In this document: positions 1-9,999 of the stretch, in pieces
Position numbering within the stretch: the first letter of the stretch is position 1
Layout of the letters: each line of letters begins with the position of its first letter
Origin: Pararge aegeria
Taxonomy: Eukaryota > Arthropoda > Insecta > Lepidoptera > Nymphalidae
Assembly (NCBI RefSeq): GCF_905163445.1
Contig: NC_053199.1
Span: 13,534,001 to 13,598,000, forward strand
Length of the DNA: 64,000 nucleotides
Direction of reading: 5' to 3'
Position numbers and translations under genes: made by a program
Notes under the pieces: generated by a model
Database searches by the model: none
Told to the model about the DNA's origin: nothing
What the model saw: the letters and a program-made list of their open reading frames with translations, nothing else

Positions 1-1115
1 AGTACCCATAACATAACATAATGTGGCTTTCTATTAGAAGAGGAATTTTTAAAATTGGGTCAGTATAACCGGAGCCAGAGCAGAACCCCCACAACCTCTC
101 AAACTCGCAAACTTTATAATATTAGTATAGTTTAGTCGAGCTCCTTGACGCAACGGTGAGCGCTGTGAAATTGAGTAGGAGTATTGGAGGGCCCGTGTTC
201 GATTTCTGTCAGGGGCAATTAGTGAATTTATAATTTCTGAATTTAGTCTTGTCTGGTTTGGTAAGAGGCTTTGGCCGTCAAAGACGTGCCGCAAAGCGAG
301 TAAGTATTCCTATCATATATGGGGTATGACTACCATACTCCCTAACAGGTTAGCCCGCTACCATCTAAGGCTGCATCATCACTTACCACCAGATTCCCGT
401 TTAGGGCTAACTTAGAGCAAAATAAAAAAAAAGTTAGTATTAAGTATTGCGTCCAAATGTAACACAAGCTACGCTTACTTTGGGGAAAAATAAGAAAAGA
501 ACCTGCACAGCGCCCCTGGTGGCCATGTAATGCAATAAAGATCTTCACAATCGGTCTAGTAATATTTCTAACACCTATGACGTAATACTTCAAATCTGTA
601 CGTGAACCTTCTGTTGATATGTAAATAATATTCTCCATGGAATTTAGATAAAAGTGGGTAAGTATCTTGTTTCGGATTTCTTCACAAGCGCACAAAATTC
701 ATACGTTCGTTCTCTCTAAAAGTTGAGCCCTAAGGATAAATTACAAGAAGACCTTTGACTTCTAACCATCCCTTGGTGACGCTGTTACAACCTCTGTTCC
801 TAGTTCCACTAAACAATTAAACGAATAAAATTTAGACCACCCACAACTTCGATTCAAATGATACTTCGGCATGTAAATAATAAACAAATTAATGGACCTG
901 TGACAGAGTATGATAATATTCCATGCTTCGTTCGTATTCACTATAAGTGTTGGCCATTATCCTTGTCGGATTTAGACTTGCGGACACTATACAACGTAAG
1001 AATGGCGACTGGTGCTTCCGTGACATATTACGATTAAATGATCAAACCGAACCGAACCGAATAGAATTGAATACTACTAATGTTCCACAACACTATTATT
1101 CTGTCAGTACTTACA
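1..1115. other. Gene-free stretch at the window edge
   Basis: No exon with splice sites and family-like protein sequence could be found on either strand. The only recognisable piece is a dispersed repeat at about 318-445. The short ORFs here have no coding character. Confidence 0.5.
318..445 (+). repeat. Dispersed repeat with the core GGGCTAAC
   Basis: The stretch carries CCCTAACAGGTTAGC, then GCTACCATCTAAG, a Ca. 30-base gap and AGGGCTAACTTAG. A second copy with the same order of blocks lies at about 59645-59760, and a partial tail at about 35880-35945. Shared block order at three places shows a dispersed repeat; its class is unknown. Confidence 0.55.
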
Positions 1116-1119
1116 GAGT

Positions 1120-1480
1120 TGAACAGCACAGCACAGCACAGTACAGGACAGGACAGCACAGCTGTCACAGCACAGCTGTCACAGCACAGCACAGAACAGG
1201 ACAGCACAGCACAGGACAGGGACAGCACAGCACAGCACAGGATAGCACTGCACTGCACAGCACAGGACAGCACAGCACAGCACAGGACAGCACAGCACAG
1301 CACAGCACAACACAGCCCAGAACAGCACAAGACAGGACAGGACAGCAAGCCAGGACAGCAAAGGACAGCACAGCACAGCACAGAAAAGTACAGCACAGCA
1401 CAGGACAGCACAGGACAGGACAGCACAGGACAGCACAGCACAGTACAGCACAGGACAGCACAGGTCAGCACAAAACGGGA
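1120..1480. repeat. CACAG/GACAG minisatellite
   Basis: About 360 bp made almost only of the pentamers CACAG and GACAG in varying order. The lack of T-rich codons and stops leaves open frames on both strands (up to about 217 codons), which are low-complexity artefacts. The array is bordered by other pentamer runs: AACCGAACCGAACCGAA on the left (about 1044-1062) and GAACGGAACGGAACGGAAC on the right (about 1483-1503). Confidence 0.9.
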
Positions 1481-1539
1481 ACCGAACGGAACGGAACGGA
1501 ACAGAACTTTAAGTATGTTAGTTAGAAACCTTTTTGTTA

Positions 1540-1750
1540 CTGAGCTCGGCCGGGGGAGTACCTTGTTTATTTCTGCCGCTAAGCAGCATTTTTGCTGTGT
1601 TCCGGTCTGAAGGGCGTGGGTGCTGCTGTAAATACAAGCACATGAGGCTTTAACACCTACGCCTTCGGTTGATGGACACAGCGGCACGTTGCAGGACGTG
1701 TTACTTGCATGCCTTGCGAAGTTTTGTTCTGTTTACAGGCGATCCTTTTG
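1540..1750 (+). repeat. Dispersed repeat, family C (TTCTGCCGCTAAGCAGCA)
   Basis: Contains GGGGAAGTACC, then TTTCTGCCGCTAAGCAGC, a block with GTGTTCCGGTCTGAAGG, then GAGGCTTTAACACCTACGCC and a tail GCATGCCTTGCG. Related copies with parts of the same order lie at about 7715-7980, 10020-10095, 43500-43565 and 44165-44275. It is probably a SINE-type or other non-autonomous element; no ORF is visible. Confidence 0.6.
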
Positions 1751-2162
1751 TTCTTACCATCAGGGCCACCTACTTTGATCCATCAATTATTATTATAAAA
1801 AACCTCAACTCTTGACGTCCACAGCTGGATATAGGTGTTTTGCTGGGAGTTCCAACATCCACGGTCGTGGGCCAATTTCCATTGGCGCCAAGAAACTCGC
1901 TTGATGTCTTATGTCATCTGTCCTACCCATTGGGGGTCGAACTACGCTGCGCATACCAGTCCGGGAAATTCTGTGCGTTATCGAGATTTAAAAAAATTGT
2001 ACTTCGTGGGTAAATACTATCTATCCATCATCAAGTGCAAACGGGTGGAAAATTCTATTTCGAGTATTTTATACAGCTTACTAGGAAAAAAAAGTTATGA
2101 ACTCCAATTCTTAAACCCCGACGCAAAAACGACGGAGTTTTTTAAGTTGGAGGTGTCTGTGC

Positions 2163-2165
<3 letters not shown>

Positions 2166-2235
<70 letters not shown>

Positions 2236-2242
2236 TGTGTGT
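2166..2242. repeat. TG dinucleotide microsatellite
   Basis: About 38 TG units with one TTTG break near the end. It is followed by a fragment (2243-2385, containing AAACGGGTGAACCGATTTT) of a kind also seen at 31740-31930, so the array probably grew inside or beside a transposon fragment. The ORF across it is spurious. Confidence 0.9.
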
Positions 2243-2557
2243 CTGTGGCATCGTTGCGCCCAAACGGGTGAACCGATTTTTATTTTGTTTTTTTATTAGT
2301 TATGTTTAAAATCTGTCCAAGATGGCCGCCCACGATTCCTCAACATGGGAATCAAATGAAAGGGCTTGACTAGCAGAGTAATGGAAACGATATAGAAAGT
2401 CGGGAGTTTTTTATTTTTTATTTTATATTTAAATATTATGCTAATGACGAAAACATGGGATTCCATAAGTGAATAGCTGATAAAAATGAACTACGGCGAT
2501 TAAGAGCGTGAGTGCGTAAAAACCAACATATGATCTTGAACAGTATTTCTATAGTCA

Positions 2558-2592
2558 TATAAATGCGGACGTCTTGTACGGTCGCATTCATA
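2558..2592 (+). promoter_or_regulatory. TATA box and start region of the Gly/Tyr-rich protein gene
   Basis: TATAAAT lies at 2558-2564. An initiator-like TTCATAA is centred near 2590, about 30 bases downstream, which is the usual TATA-to-start distance. The first ATG of the gene is at 2763, giving a leader of about 170 bases. The position is inferred from spacing; no transcript is available. Confidence 0.55.
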
Positions 2593-2762
2593 ACTGAGGT
2601 GACTTTACACAGTGCGTACCGTGTCATTGGACTGTTATATTTTATTCTGATATAAATCAATTTAATTAATATTACGCTTTCAAAATTAGAATAGTTTAAG
2701 TGTTTACAAGAACTGTTATTTTCTGCTATTTTAATAATTATTGTTTTTGTGTATAAGGAAAA

Positions 2763-5700
2763 ATGTATTTTCTGGTAAGTGAAGTGTTTACTTTTAAACG
2801 TTTAGGGGATCTTACTATTCATATTACTAGTAGATTTCATATCGTCATTATTTCTATAAAGTCGGTTAAACACAAAATAAATATCGCATATTTAAACTCA
2901 GTTTTTATTCATAAAATATCGTTTTTTAAATGACAACTTAAAATCAATTTTAGAAGTACATGCGTATCCTTTTTACACGCTTTATATTAGCTTCACCTGT
3001 TAGTATGTTTGTAACCGACTCCTTTTAGACTTGATTTTGACCCTCTTCAAACAGTCTGATTTCGTTCAAACTTTGTAGATATATTGAGAACCGATGAAAA
3101 TACACTAATTTGAAAAGATTACTCTATTATTCGATTTGCAAATTTAATAAAATTTTCATCTAAATTCGATAAGGCAGGAATGATGTTAATTTTAATTTTC
3201 AACCATTATCTTTAGCAATCTTAGTTTTTTAAAATTATTGTTTATTTTTATTTTGCCATAGTATCAAATCCGTGATCCAATTAAACCTGAAATGTAAACA
3301 CTGCTAATATTTTGGTTGTCATTGCGTATATTTATGTCAACTTTAGACTACTATGGATATTAATTGACAGCCGGTTGGCGCAGTGGGCTGTGCCCCTGCT
3401 TTTTGCGTCCAAGGCCGTGGGTTCGATTCCCACAACTGGTAAAATGTTCGTGTGATGAATGTTTTTCAGTGTCTGGGTGTTTATCTGTGTATTATAAGTA
3501 TTTATGTACTTATATGATATTCATAAAAAACATTCATCAGCTATCATAGTACCCTTAACACAAGCTAAACTTACTTTGGGGCTAGATGGCGCTGTGTGTA
3601 TTGTCGTAGTATATTTGTTTCTGCATTAATTGCATTAACTTTTTATTTTTACGATTGCTGTAACACCCCATCGGCTTAATAGAACGGGGGCACCCCTTTC
3701 TATCTAGCCTACATAAGGCCAGATAGAAAGGGGGCTATCCAGTATTTTTGATTATATTTATTCTATTCAATATTTAAAAAAAATGATTATGATAAAATTA
3801 TAATAGATTTTTAAAAAAATATAACACTTAATAGTAAGTATTACATTATATTCGTCTTAGAGTAGTTAAAAAGAACTTTGCTAAGTTAATTAATGTAATA
3901 CCAACTAAAAGGAAATTTGGTCTTTTTTTATGGAAAAAAATTTTTTCGCCCTTGTCACTGGCTAGGTTTGCAATTGCTCATAACCTTTTTAAATATTGTT
4001 TTTCCGGGGACGGTAGTTGTCGAGGAGTTCTCCCGGTGACGAACGAAAATTTCTTACCATCCAAACACTATAATTAAATAAATGACGGACTTCCAAGGTA
4101 AAAAAACATATAAAAACAACCGAATTACGAACCTCCTAGTTTAAAAACAATAAAGACGAGATGTTACACATTAGTTAAGTAAATATACCCACCAATCCGC
4201 ACTGGGCCAGCGTGGTGGACTACAGCCTTAACCGCTTTTCATTGTTGGAGGAAACCCGTGCCCTGTAGTGGGCCCTCATTGGGTTATATGATGATGATGG
4301 CCCAAACATTACAACTAATCCTATATACAGGTCAAGGCCTGTTTTATTTATCTATCCTACTAGTTTATCTTTCTTATCTGTCTTTGCTTCCCTATCCTAC
4401 TTATCAATTCAAAATTCAAAAATTCAAAATTCAAAATTCATTTATTTCAAGTAGGCCTAATATAAGCACTTTTGAAACGTCAAGTATGCATGTTTGTGTG
4501 ACTCTACCACCGGTTCGGAAAGCAGATTCTACCGAGAAGAGCCGGCAAGAAACTCAGTAGTTGCTCTTTTCCAACATCAACATTTACAATCATTTTGCTA
4601 TCTTGCGGGAGATGAGAGCGAGGCTGGCTGCTTCCATTCTACCTTGTCATTGAGGAATTCATCAAATGTATAGTAACCTCGCTGTACTAGATGCGTTTTT
4701 ACACATTTTTTAAATGTATGCATTGGTAGGTCAAGAATTATACATCTATATTGACGGCCGACTGGCGCAGTCGGCAACGACCCTGCTTTTTGAGTCCAGC
4801 ATAAATGTTTACAGTGTTGGGGTGTTTACCTATACTTATAATAAAAATTAAAACTGTAACTTGAAGATTTCTGTACATTTAATATTTTCTGAAAATTTTG
4901 ACCGGGGGTTGCTTTATAATCGATACTGAGTCCAAAACAGATTTTTATTTAATTTTTGTCTGTCTGTCTGTCTGTCTGTCTGTCCGGGCATCGCGATATA
5001 TAAAATTTGGTATCGTGGTAGCTGATATTCCGGGTCAACATATAGGATACTTTCCTACTCGAAATAGGATGAAATTTTTTATCAATTTTACTTCATACCA
5101 TATATAATAATTTTAACTGATTTGAATAATTCTTTTTTTTTTTTGAAAGTGTATACTAACAAGCATGTATTGTCTAATTTTAATGAAGATCTGATAACTA
5201 TTGTCGGAAATAAATGTCATAACTCTTCACAGATAGCAAGTCGCAAGGTATATGGGACAACGATCGAATGGATGCTACTAATATTATAAATGCGAAAGTT
5301 TGTGAGTATGGATGACTTGGCAAATGGCGCCGCAATTAGTTTCTAGGTTTTTTTTAAGATATCAAAACATGTAATTGATATCATTTGGTGCAGACGAAGT
5401 TGCGCGGGTCAGCTAGTCTGTATAATATAAGTATTTAAGTTTTTTTTTCATAAAAATATTCATCAGTCATCTTAGTACCCATAATACTATGCTTACTTTG
5501 GGACTAGATTGCGATGTGTGTATTGTCGTAGTATATGAATTTATTCATCTATACATAATTTTTTTTTTTTATTAACAGCACATAATAACACTGCTGTGCT
5601 TAATCAACGTGGCAGTGTGTCTCGTGGACAATGACCTCTACACCTCGAGCAGGCGCGGAGGTGGTTACGGGTTGTTGAAACCCGGTTACGAAGGCTCCGG

Positions 5701-8433
5701 AGGCTATGGAGGGGGGTACGGCGGAGGGTACGGCAGTCCCGGCTACGGGGGCAACTATCCTGGTCAATCTCAGACTGGTTACGGAGGTAAGGTTATCCTA
5801 TGACTAGCTCTGTGGAATCTGCCTTCCGAACCGATGGTAGAGTCCCTACAAACAGACTGACTTGACGTTCCAACAGTGCTTATGAATTAGGCCTACTTGA
5901 AAGAATTTTAAATGTTGAATTTTTGAATTTTAGAGGGGTTTTATAAAAACCCGTGAATGTGCTTAACAAAATTAAAATCTGTATAGGACTACTATAAAAT
6001 ATATACTATAAAATGAGTATTCAATGTTTCTTTATGTAAGGAATTTATAATATAACTCTCTTTAACGGTGAAGGAAAACATCGTAAGGAAACTTGCATGC
6101 TTGAGACGTTCTCAAAGGTGTGTGAAGTTTACCGTTCCGCACTTGGCCAGAAAAAAAAGATTACTAACTCACATACAGAACCCTCATTCAGCCATTATTG
6201 CATCCAGTGCATTGTGTCCAAAAACAAAACGCCCGGCGCACTTCACACCCGCGAAATGTTGCTAGCTCACAAACGTTTCCATTTTCCCCATTTTATAGTT
6301 AACATAAGAGGTACAATTATTAATGTCAACTGCTAAATATAATGTAGTGACTAACCGCCTGTTCGCGAAACAGTACCAAAGTAAAGTGGTTTTAGATGCT
6401 TCAATATTAGTCGGGTTTCTGTATGTTCTTAGTTCTGTGGTGGTGGAATACTTGAGGCCGTATCCTTTTTTGAGAGGAGACCCGTGCCTCATAGTGCCAC
6501 AAGAATTACATCTGTATATGTAAAAATCAACATTAGTACAAGTTACGCTTAAGTTTAACGTACCCTTAAATTCAAATTAAGGCGGCGTTTTTCATCAACA
6601 AAGAAAATACATTAGCAACTCGAACCATCATACGAGCTATAACATCTTCTAATTCCAGGCGGATATAACGGATATCCGGGCGGATATGGCGGATATGGAC
6701 AGAACAATGCCGGATACGGAGGTAAATAAGTATATCTTTCTAAGTCAAAATATTTATTGTTTAACATCAAACATAATCTTGATTTTTGTTACATGCACAA
6801 TATCTACTTCTTAATTTCTTATTTTATGTTTCTGCTGTTTTTTGTTATTTTTTTTTAAAGTAATAATTAACGTACCAAACAGATGGCCCACCTAATGGTA
6901 AGTGGAAATTCATCGCCTATAAACAGGGCAACATTTCACAAGTTAGGCTGCCCGTCCACCGGAGCGGAGCGAGGCAGCGGAGCCGAGAAACGGACTAATG
7001 CGGAGCGCGGAACTGTGTCTGGTTCACTTAAGAGCAGCGGAGATTTTGTGCAATCCTATTGGTTAATATTTCTCCGTTTCTCTGCTACGCTGCCTCGCTC
7101 CGCTCCGGTGGACTGGCAGCCTTAGGCAAGGGGCACGTTCTGCAAAGTGCCACCTTGTGTAACCAGAGGCGAATAAGCAACCAGAGGTTAAGCCTCATGT
7201 GTCTGATTACATCGGCAACCACGCCCTTTAGACTGGAAAACACCAATGCTGCTTGGCAACAGCAATGATGCTGATATAAATGAGCTGGCGTAAGTACTAC
7301 CGTATGAGCTCTGTCAAAAGAACTAAGAATTTTAAAGATCTTTAGAAGTTGCTATGATGAAATTAAACCAGCTCACGAACAAAGTAGTTACTTTATTATT
7401 TCATTATTATGTATTACTAGATTACTTTAAACACCAATATATCGGTCAACCTTCCTCCGCCAAACCACTCTCAGAATGCCCTATCTTTTGCTTTCCCCCC
7501 GTTTACGACTTTCCCGCCGCGCCAACTCACGTTGACCAATCGGAATAGAGCTAGGAATTGGCGGTTAACTGACTTGACTAAAATTATACAAAAATACTAA
7601 AATAATTTCTTTTTTAAGTCAATAATAATAGTATGGTGTATACTATTATTTACAAAATAATTACGAAATTAAGGATATCATTACATTACATTCTATGCTA
7701 GTAGAAGGAGAGCCTTTTGCGACAGAGCTTGTTCGGGGAAGTACGGCCGCCATGCTTACTCCTGCCACCAAGCAATATTGCTTTTCTGTAGGCTAGATTC
7801 TCACAACAGGTTTGCGACAGACGTCAAACGTCATTTTTGCATACTCAAGAATTACAAAAGTGACGTTTTACAGCAAAGATTGCAAGATTTTCGCCGGTAG
7901 CAAACCTGGCGTGAGAACGTAATAACCCAGCCGATCTGAAGGCCGTTGCTGGTCTAATTACAGGCACATTCGGCTAAAAAAAAACCAGTCTCCTATACAA
8001 GATGAGATAACACTAGGTACATCTCCAAGACAAAAGAAGATGGTATCTTCCTACTTTTATCCCTACATCTGGTCAAGATTCTGTATACGCCGTTGCATAT
8101 TTATTCTTAAATTATGTATTCTTGAATGATTTGATTTATTTGTGTACAGGTTATCGCCCCGGCTACGACAACCGTCCTGGGTACAACTATCCTGGATCAG
8201 CCGGTTACCCGGGATCTGTAGGTTACCCTGGATCCACCGGTTACCCTGGATCTACCAGTTACCCCGGATCAATTGGTTACCCTAGCTCAGCGGGATACCC
8301 GGGCTACAGGCCCAGTTACCAAAGACCCGGCTACGACAGACCCTACGGCAACAATTACGGTGGCTACAGCGGTTTTGGTGACAGCTTTAGATCTCTAAAT
8401 GCAAGAGCGGGGGACTCCAAAAAACCTCTCTAA
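2763..8433 (+). CDS. Secreted Gly/Tyr/Pro-rich structural-type protein, 4 coding exons
   Basis: Coding exons are 2763-2774, 5579-5786, 6659-6721 and 8150-8433 (stop TAA), 188 residues; all have GT-AG borders and phases 0, 1 and 1 agree. Exon 1 is only ATG TAT TTT CTG. Joined to exon 2 it gives MYFL-HIITLLCLINVAVC, a good signal peptide with likely cleavage near residue 18. The mature part is rich in GYGG, PGYGG and GYPGS motifs and has six tandem copies of a six-residue unit (GSxGYP) at residues 110-145. No transmembrane segment, cysteine pattern or enzyme domain is visible. Low-complexity Gly/Tyr/Pro proteins of this kind occur in insect cuticle, egg shell and silk or gland secretions, and the sequence alone does not decide between them. 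I do not recognise a named orthologue. The introns hold SINE pieces. A further small GY-rich exon could have been missed. Confidence 0.8.
3364..3620 (+). mobile_element. SINE family A, near full length
   Basis: The head has Pol III-like boxes: A box TTGGCGCAGTGGG and B box GGGTTCGATTCCC, as in tRNA-derived SINEs. The body reads GTGTCTGGGTGTTTATC, then CATCAGCTATCATAGTACCC, CGCTGTGTGTATTGTCG, ending GTAGTATATTTGTT. More than ten related copies or pieces occur in this window on both strands. It has no ORF and depends on other elements to move. Confidence 0.85.
4176..4300 (+). mobile_element. SINE family B, 3' part
   Basis: Contains ACCAATCCGCACTGGGCCAG, CGTGGTGGACTACAGCC, then AACCCGTGCCCTGTAGTGGG and a tail ending in a GATGATGATGG run. 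This is the 3' half of the second tRNA-derived SINE family of the window; the head is missing here. Confidence 0.75.
4395..4700 (+). repeat. Dispersed repeat, family E (TTCAAAATTCA start)
   Basis: Begins with tandem TTCAAAATTCAAAATTCA, then TTTATTTCAAGTAGGCCTAA, TTTTGAAACGTCAAG, CACCGGTTCGGAAAGCAGA, and GCCGGCAAGAAACTCAG, and extends to a GAGATGAGAGCGAGG block. Copies of parts lie at 5840-5935 (-), 14695-14785 (+), 14955-15215 (-), 48785-48925 (+), 49720-49850 (+) and 60050-60265 (+). The constant end with variable truncation suggests a retroposon tail. Confidence 0.7.
4751..4835 (+). mobile_element. SINE family A, truncated head
   Basis: Starts TTGACGGCCGACTGGCGCAG, keeps the CCCTGCTTTTTGAGTCCA block, lacks the B box, and runs into GTGTTGGGGTGTTTACC. 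An internal deletion has removed the middle of the head. Confidence 0.7.
4890..5110 (+). repeat. Transposon fragment with a TCTG microsatellite
   Basis: A (TCTG)n run of about six units at 4960-4983 sits inside a conserved-looking block, GGCATCGCGATATATAAAAT to GATATTCCGGGTCAACATA, which has the style of the 3' ends of non-LTR elements. No reverse transcriptase frame is present, so the assignment is tentative. Confidence 0.4.
5425..5536 (+). mobile_element. SINE family A, 3' part
   Basis: Carries ATTCATCAGTCATCTTAGTA, CTTACTTTGGGACTAGA and GTGTGTATTGTCGTAGTATA, the 3' third of family A. It ends about 45 bases before exon 2 of the Gly/Tyr-rich protein gene, so it forms part of the sequence leading to that acceptor. 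Confidence 0.8.
6060..6510 (+). mobile_element. SINE family B copy split by about 280 bp
   Basis: The middle of family B is at about 6064-6155 (TTTAACGGTGAAGGAAAACA to CCGCACTTGGCCAG). The expected next block, GGCCGT then GAGACCCGTGCCTCATAGTG, resumes only at about 6452. The intervening 6156-6450 is unlike the family and is probably a later insertion or replacement. All of it lies in intron 2 of the Gly/Tyr-rich protein gene. Confidence 0.55.
7715..7980 (+). repeat. Dispersed repeat, family C
   Basis: Contains GGGGAAGTACGGCCGCCATG, CTTACTCCTGCCACCAAGCA, ATATTGCTTTTCTGTAGG, and later GATCTGAAGGCCGTTGCTGG and AATTACAGGCACATTCGGC, in the order seen at 1540-1750. About 110 bp of other sequence (7805-7920) splits it. 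It lies in intron 3 of the Gly/Tyr-rich protein gene. Confidence 0.5.
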
Positions 8434-8608
8434 AAGTTTATTTTAAGTTTGTATAAGATTTGTAAAAAAAATATGACTTCTCTGTTAATTTTTGTAGAAT
8501 TATATTAATTTATGGAACCATTTTTTTTTTTGTTTGTTTTGCATTTCTCATGCAATGCTTTCCGATGACTTGAAAAGATTGGCTGATCACTGAATACAGA
8601 GTACAAAA

Positions 8609-8618
8609 AATAAATAAA
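8609..8618 (+). terminator. Poly(A) signal of the Gly/Tyr-rich protein gene
   Basis: Two overlapping AATAAA hexamers lie about 176 bases after the stop codon at 8431-8433. Cleavage is expected near 8630-8640, giving a 3' untranslated region of about 200 bases. Confidence 0.6.
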
Positions 8619-8639
8619 AGCATTAAATTATAAAGTTAT

Positions 8640-9200
8640 ATCTCTATCGTCTCGAGGTTAATTTGCTACGCTTCGGGAAAAGAAGGAGAATATGTACGGT
8701 GTTATACATAATTCCTTCTATCTTTATACCCCACCCCAAACAGATGTTCGGCAATGTACTCTATACGCAGGTTTCGCATAATAACTTTTCGAACAAATAT
8801 GAATAATTCTTAACAATTATTCTTTGTAAAGTCAACATCTCCTCAGGATACTCCGGTGTCGGAGCGAAACGTGCGTAGAGAGCACATTGCCGAAGATCTG
8901 TTTGATTGGAATATAAAGATTGAAAAATTTATTTATTTATTTACAGCAACAATTTACACACACTGTTTATCAATTAATCTTACTAAAACAAGTAGTTACT
9001 GTATGTTTGAGAATTACAGGTGTAGGTAACATATGAGATGAATAAAAATATTACAATTGATACAAAAGTAAGTATAGTTATGAATTACACCGTACAGATT
9101 CTCCTGCATTTCGCGAGTATAACAAATTAAGCTGAATTTTTATTGTATTTATATAGAATTCCGCAACATAAGTAGATTATCGTAAAATAAATATTATTTG
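8640..9200. other. Gene-free stretch after the Gly/Tyr-rich gene
   Basis: No exon seen. A block at about 8730-8900 (ACCCCACCCCAAACAGATG; GTCGGAGCGAAACGTGCG) has an inverted relative at about 58080-58165 (CACACCAAACAGATCTTCGC; GCACGTTACGCTCCGAAACC), so part of it is a dispersed repeat of unknown class. Confidence 0.4.
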
Positions 9201-9204
9201 TATT

Positions 9205-9304
9205 ACATTCATAAAAATATTCAACAGCTATCTTAGTATCCATAACACAAGTTACGCTTACTTTAGGGCTACACAGCGATGTGGGTATTGTCGTGGTATA
9301 TTTA
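9205..9304 (+). mobile_element. SINE family A, 3' part
   Basis: AAAAATATTCAACAGCTATC, TTACTTTAGGGCTACACAGC and GTATTGTCGTGGTATATTTA mark the 3' end of family A; the tRNA-like head is missing. Confidence 0.8.
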
Positions 9305-9317
9305 TTTATTTATTTAT

Positions 9318-9512
9318 ATAATAACTAGCTGTTGCCCGCGACTTCGTCTGCGTTTGATTTTATTTTTTGTTGTGGCATTCAATTTAGTTAGCTGGTGTCC
9401 GCTGAGGAGACATACTTCCAAGAATATGTGTACAGAGTTTCATGAGGATCGGTTTAGTAGTTTTTGCGTGAAAGCGTAACAAACAAACTTACATTTAAAT
9501 TTATAATATTAG
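9318..9512 (+). repeat. Dispersed repeat, family G (ACTAGCTGTTGCCCGCGACT)
   Basis: Starts AACTAGCTGTTGCCCGCGAC and ends GATCGGTTTAGTAGTTTTTG, AAAGCGTAACAAACAAACTT, then TTATAATATTAGTAGGGAT. The full layout recurs at 59215-59510 (+), and the start alone at 16085-16138 (-) and 5388-5416 (-). Constant ends with variable middles fit a non-autonomous mobile element; the class cannot be decided from ends alone. Confidence 0.7.
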
Positions 9513-9534
9513 TAGGGATAGTAGGGATAGCGAT

Positions 9535-9860
9535 AGGGATTGGTAATGAGGCACTGATAGGGTAAGGCTTCGGATTTACTTTCGTGGAGACAGAGTTCGA
9601 GCCCAAGCATTCACCACTGACTTTTCAGAGTTATGTGCGTTTTTAATTTAAGCAATTTAAACATCACTTGCTTTAAACGGTGAAGTAAAACATTGAGAGG
9701 GAACCTGCATGCCTGAGAGTTCTCCACAATGTTCTCAATTGTGTGTTAAGTCTACGAATCCGCTTGAGAAGGGTTTGGGCCGTGAACTACGGTCTAAAAA
9801 CTTCTCCTCCTGAGAGGAGACACGTGCCTTGTAGTGGGCCGGTAATGTGTTGATAATGGA
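9535..9860 (+). mobile_element. SINE family B, near full length
   Basis: The head carries the B-box-like GAGTTCGAGCCCAAGC. It is followed by TTATGTGCGTTTTTAATTTA, CTTTAAACGGTGAAG, CCTGCATGCCTGAGAGTTCT and GTGCCTTGTAGTGGGCCGG, the standard order of family B. A short perfect palindrome follows directly at 9873-9902. Confidence 0.75.
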
Positions 9861-9999
9861 GAATTGGTAGAAGGACTATAGACTATCTATAGTCTATAGT
9901 CCTGATCTATCCTACTCTACAGGTATATAAAAAGACAAAGTAATACGACAAATGTAAAGATTGATGATTAGGTCCCCTTAAACACCTATCCCGAGGTTT

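Noticed and set aside
1034..1687. Open frames of up to 217 codons on both strands over the CACAG array
   Set aside because: The frames exist because the pentamer repeat contains no stop codon in these registers; both strands are open at once and the peptides are simple repeats.
9873..9902. 14-bp perfect palindrome of CTATAG type after a SINE B copy
   Set aside because: Low-complexity sequence (repeated ACTATAG) that easily forms by slippage; nothing indicates a terminator or binding site.
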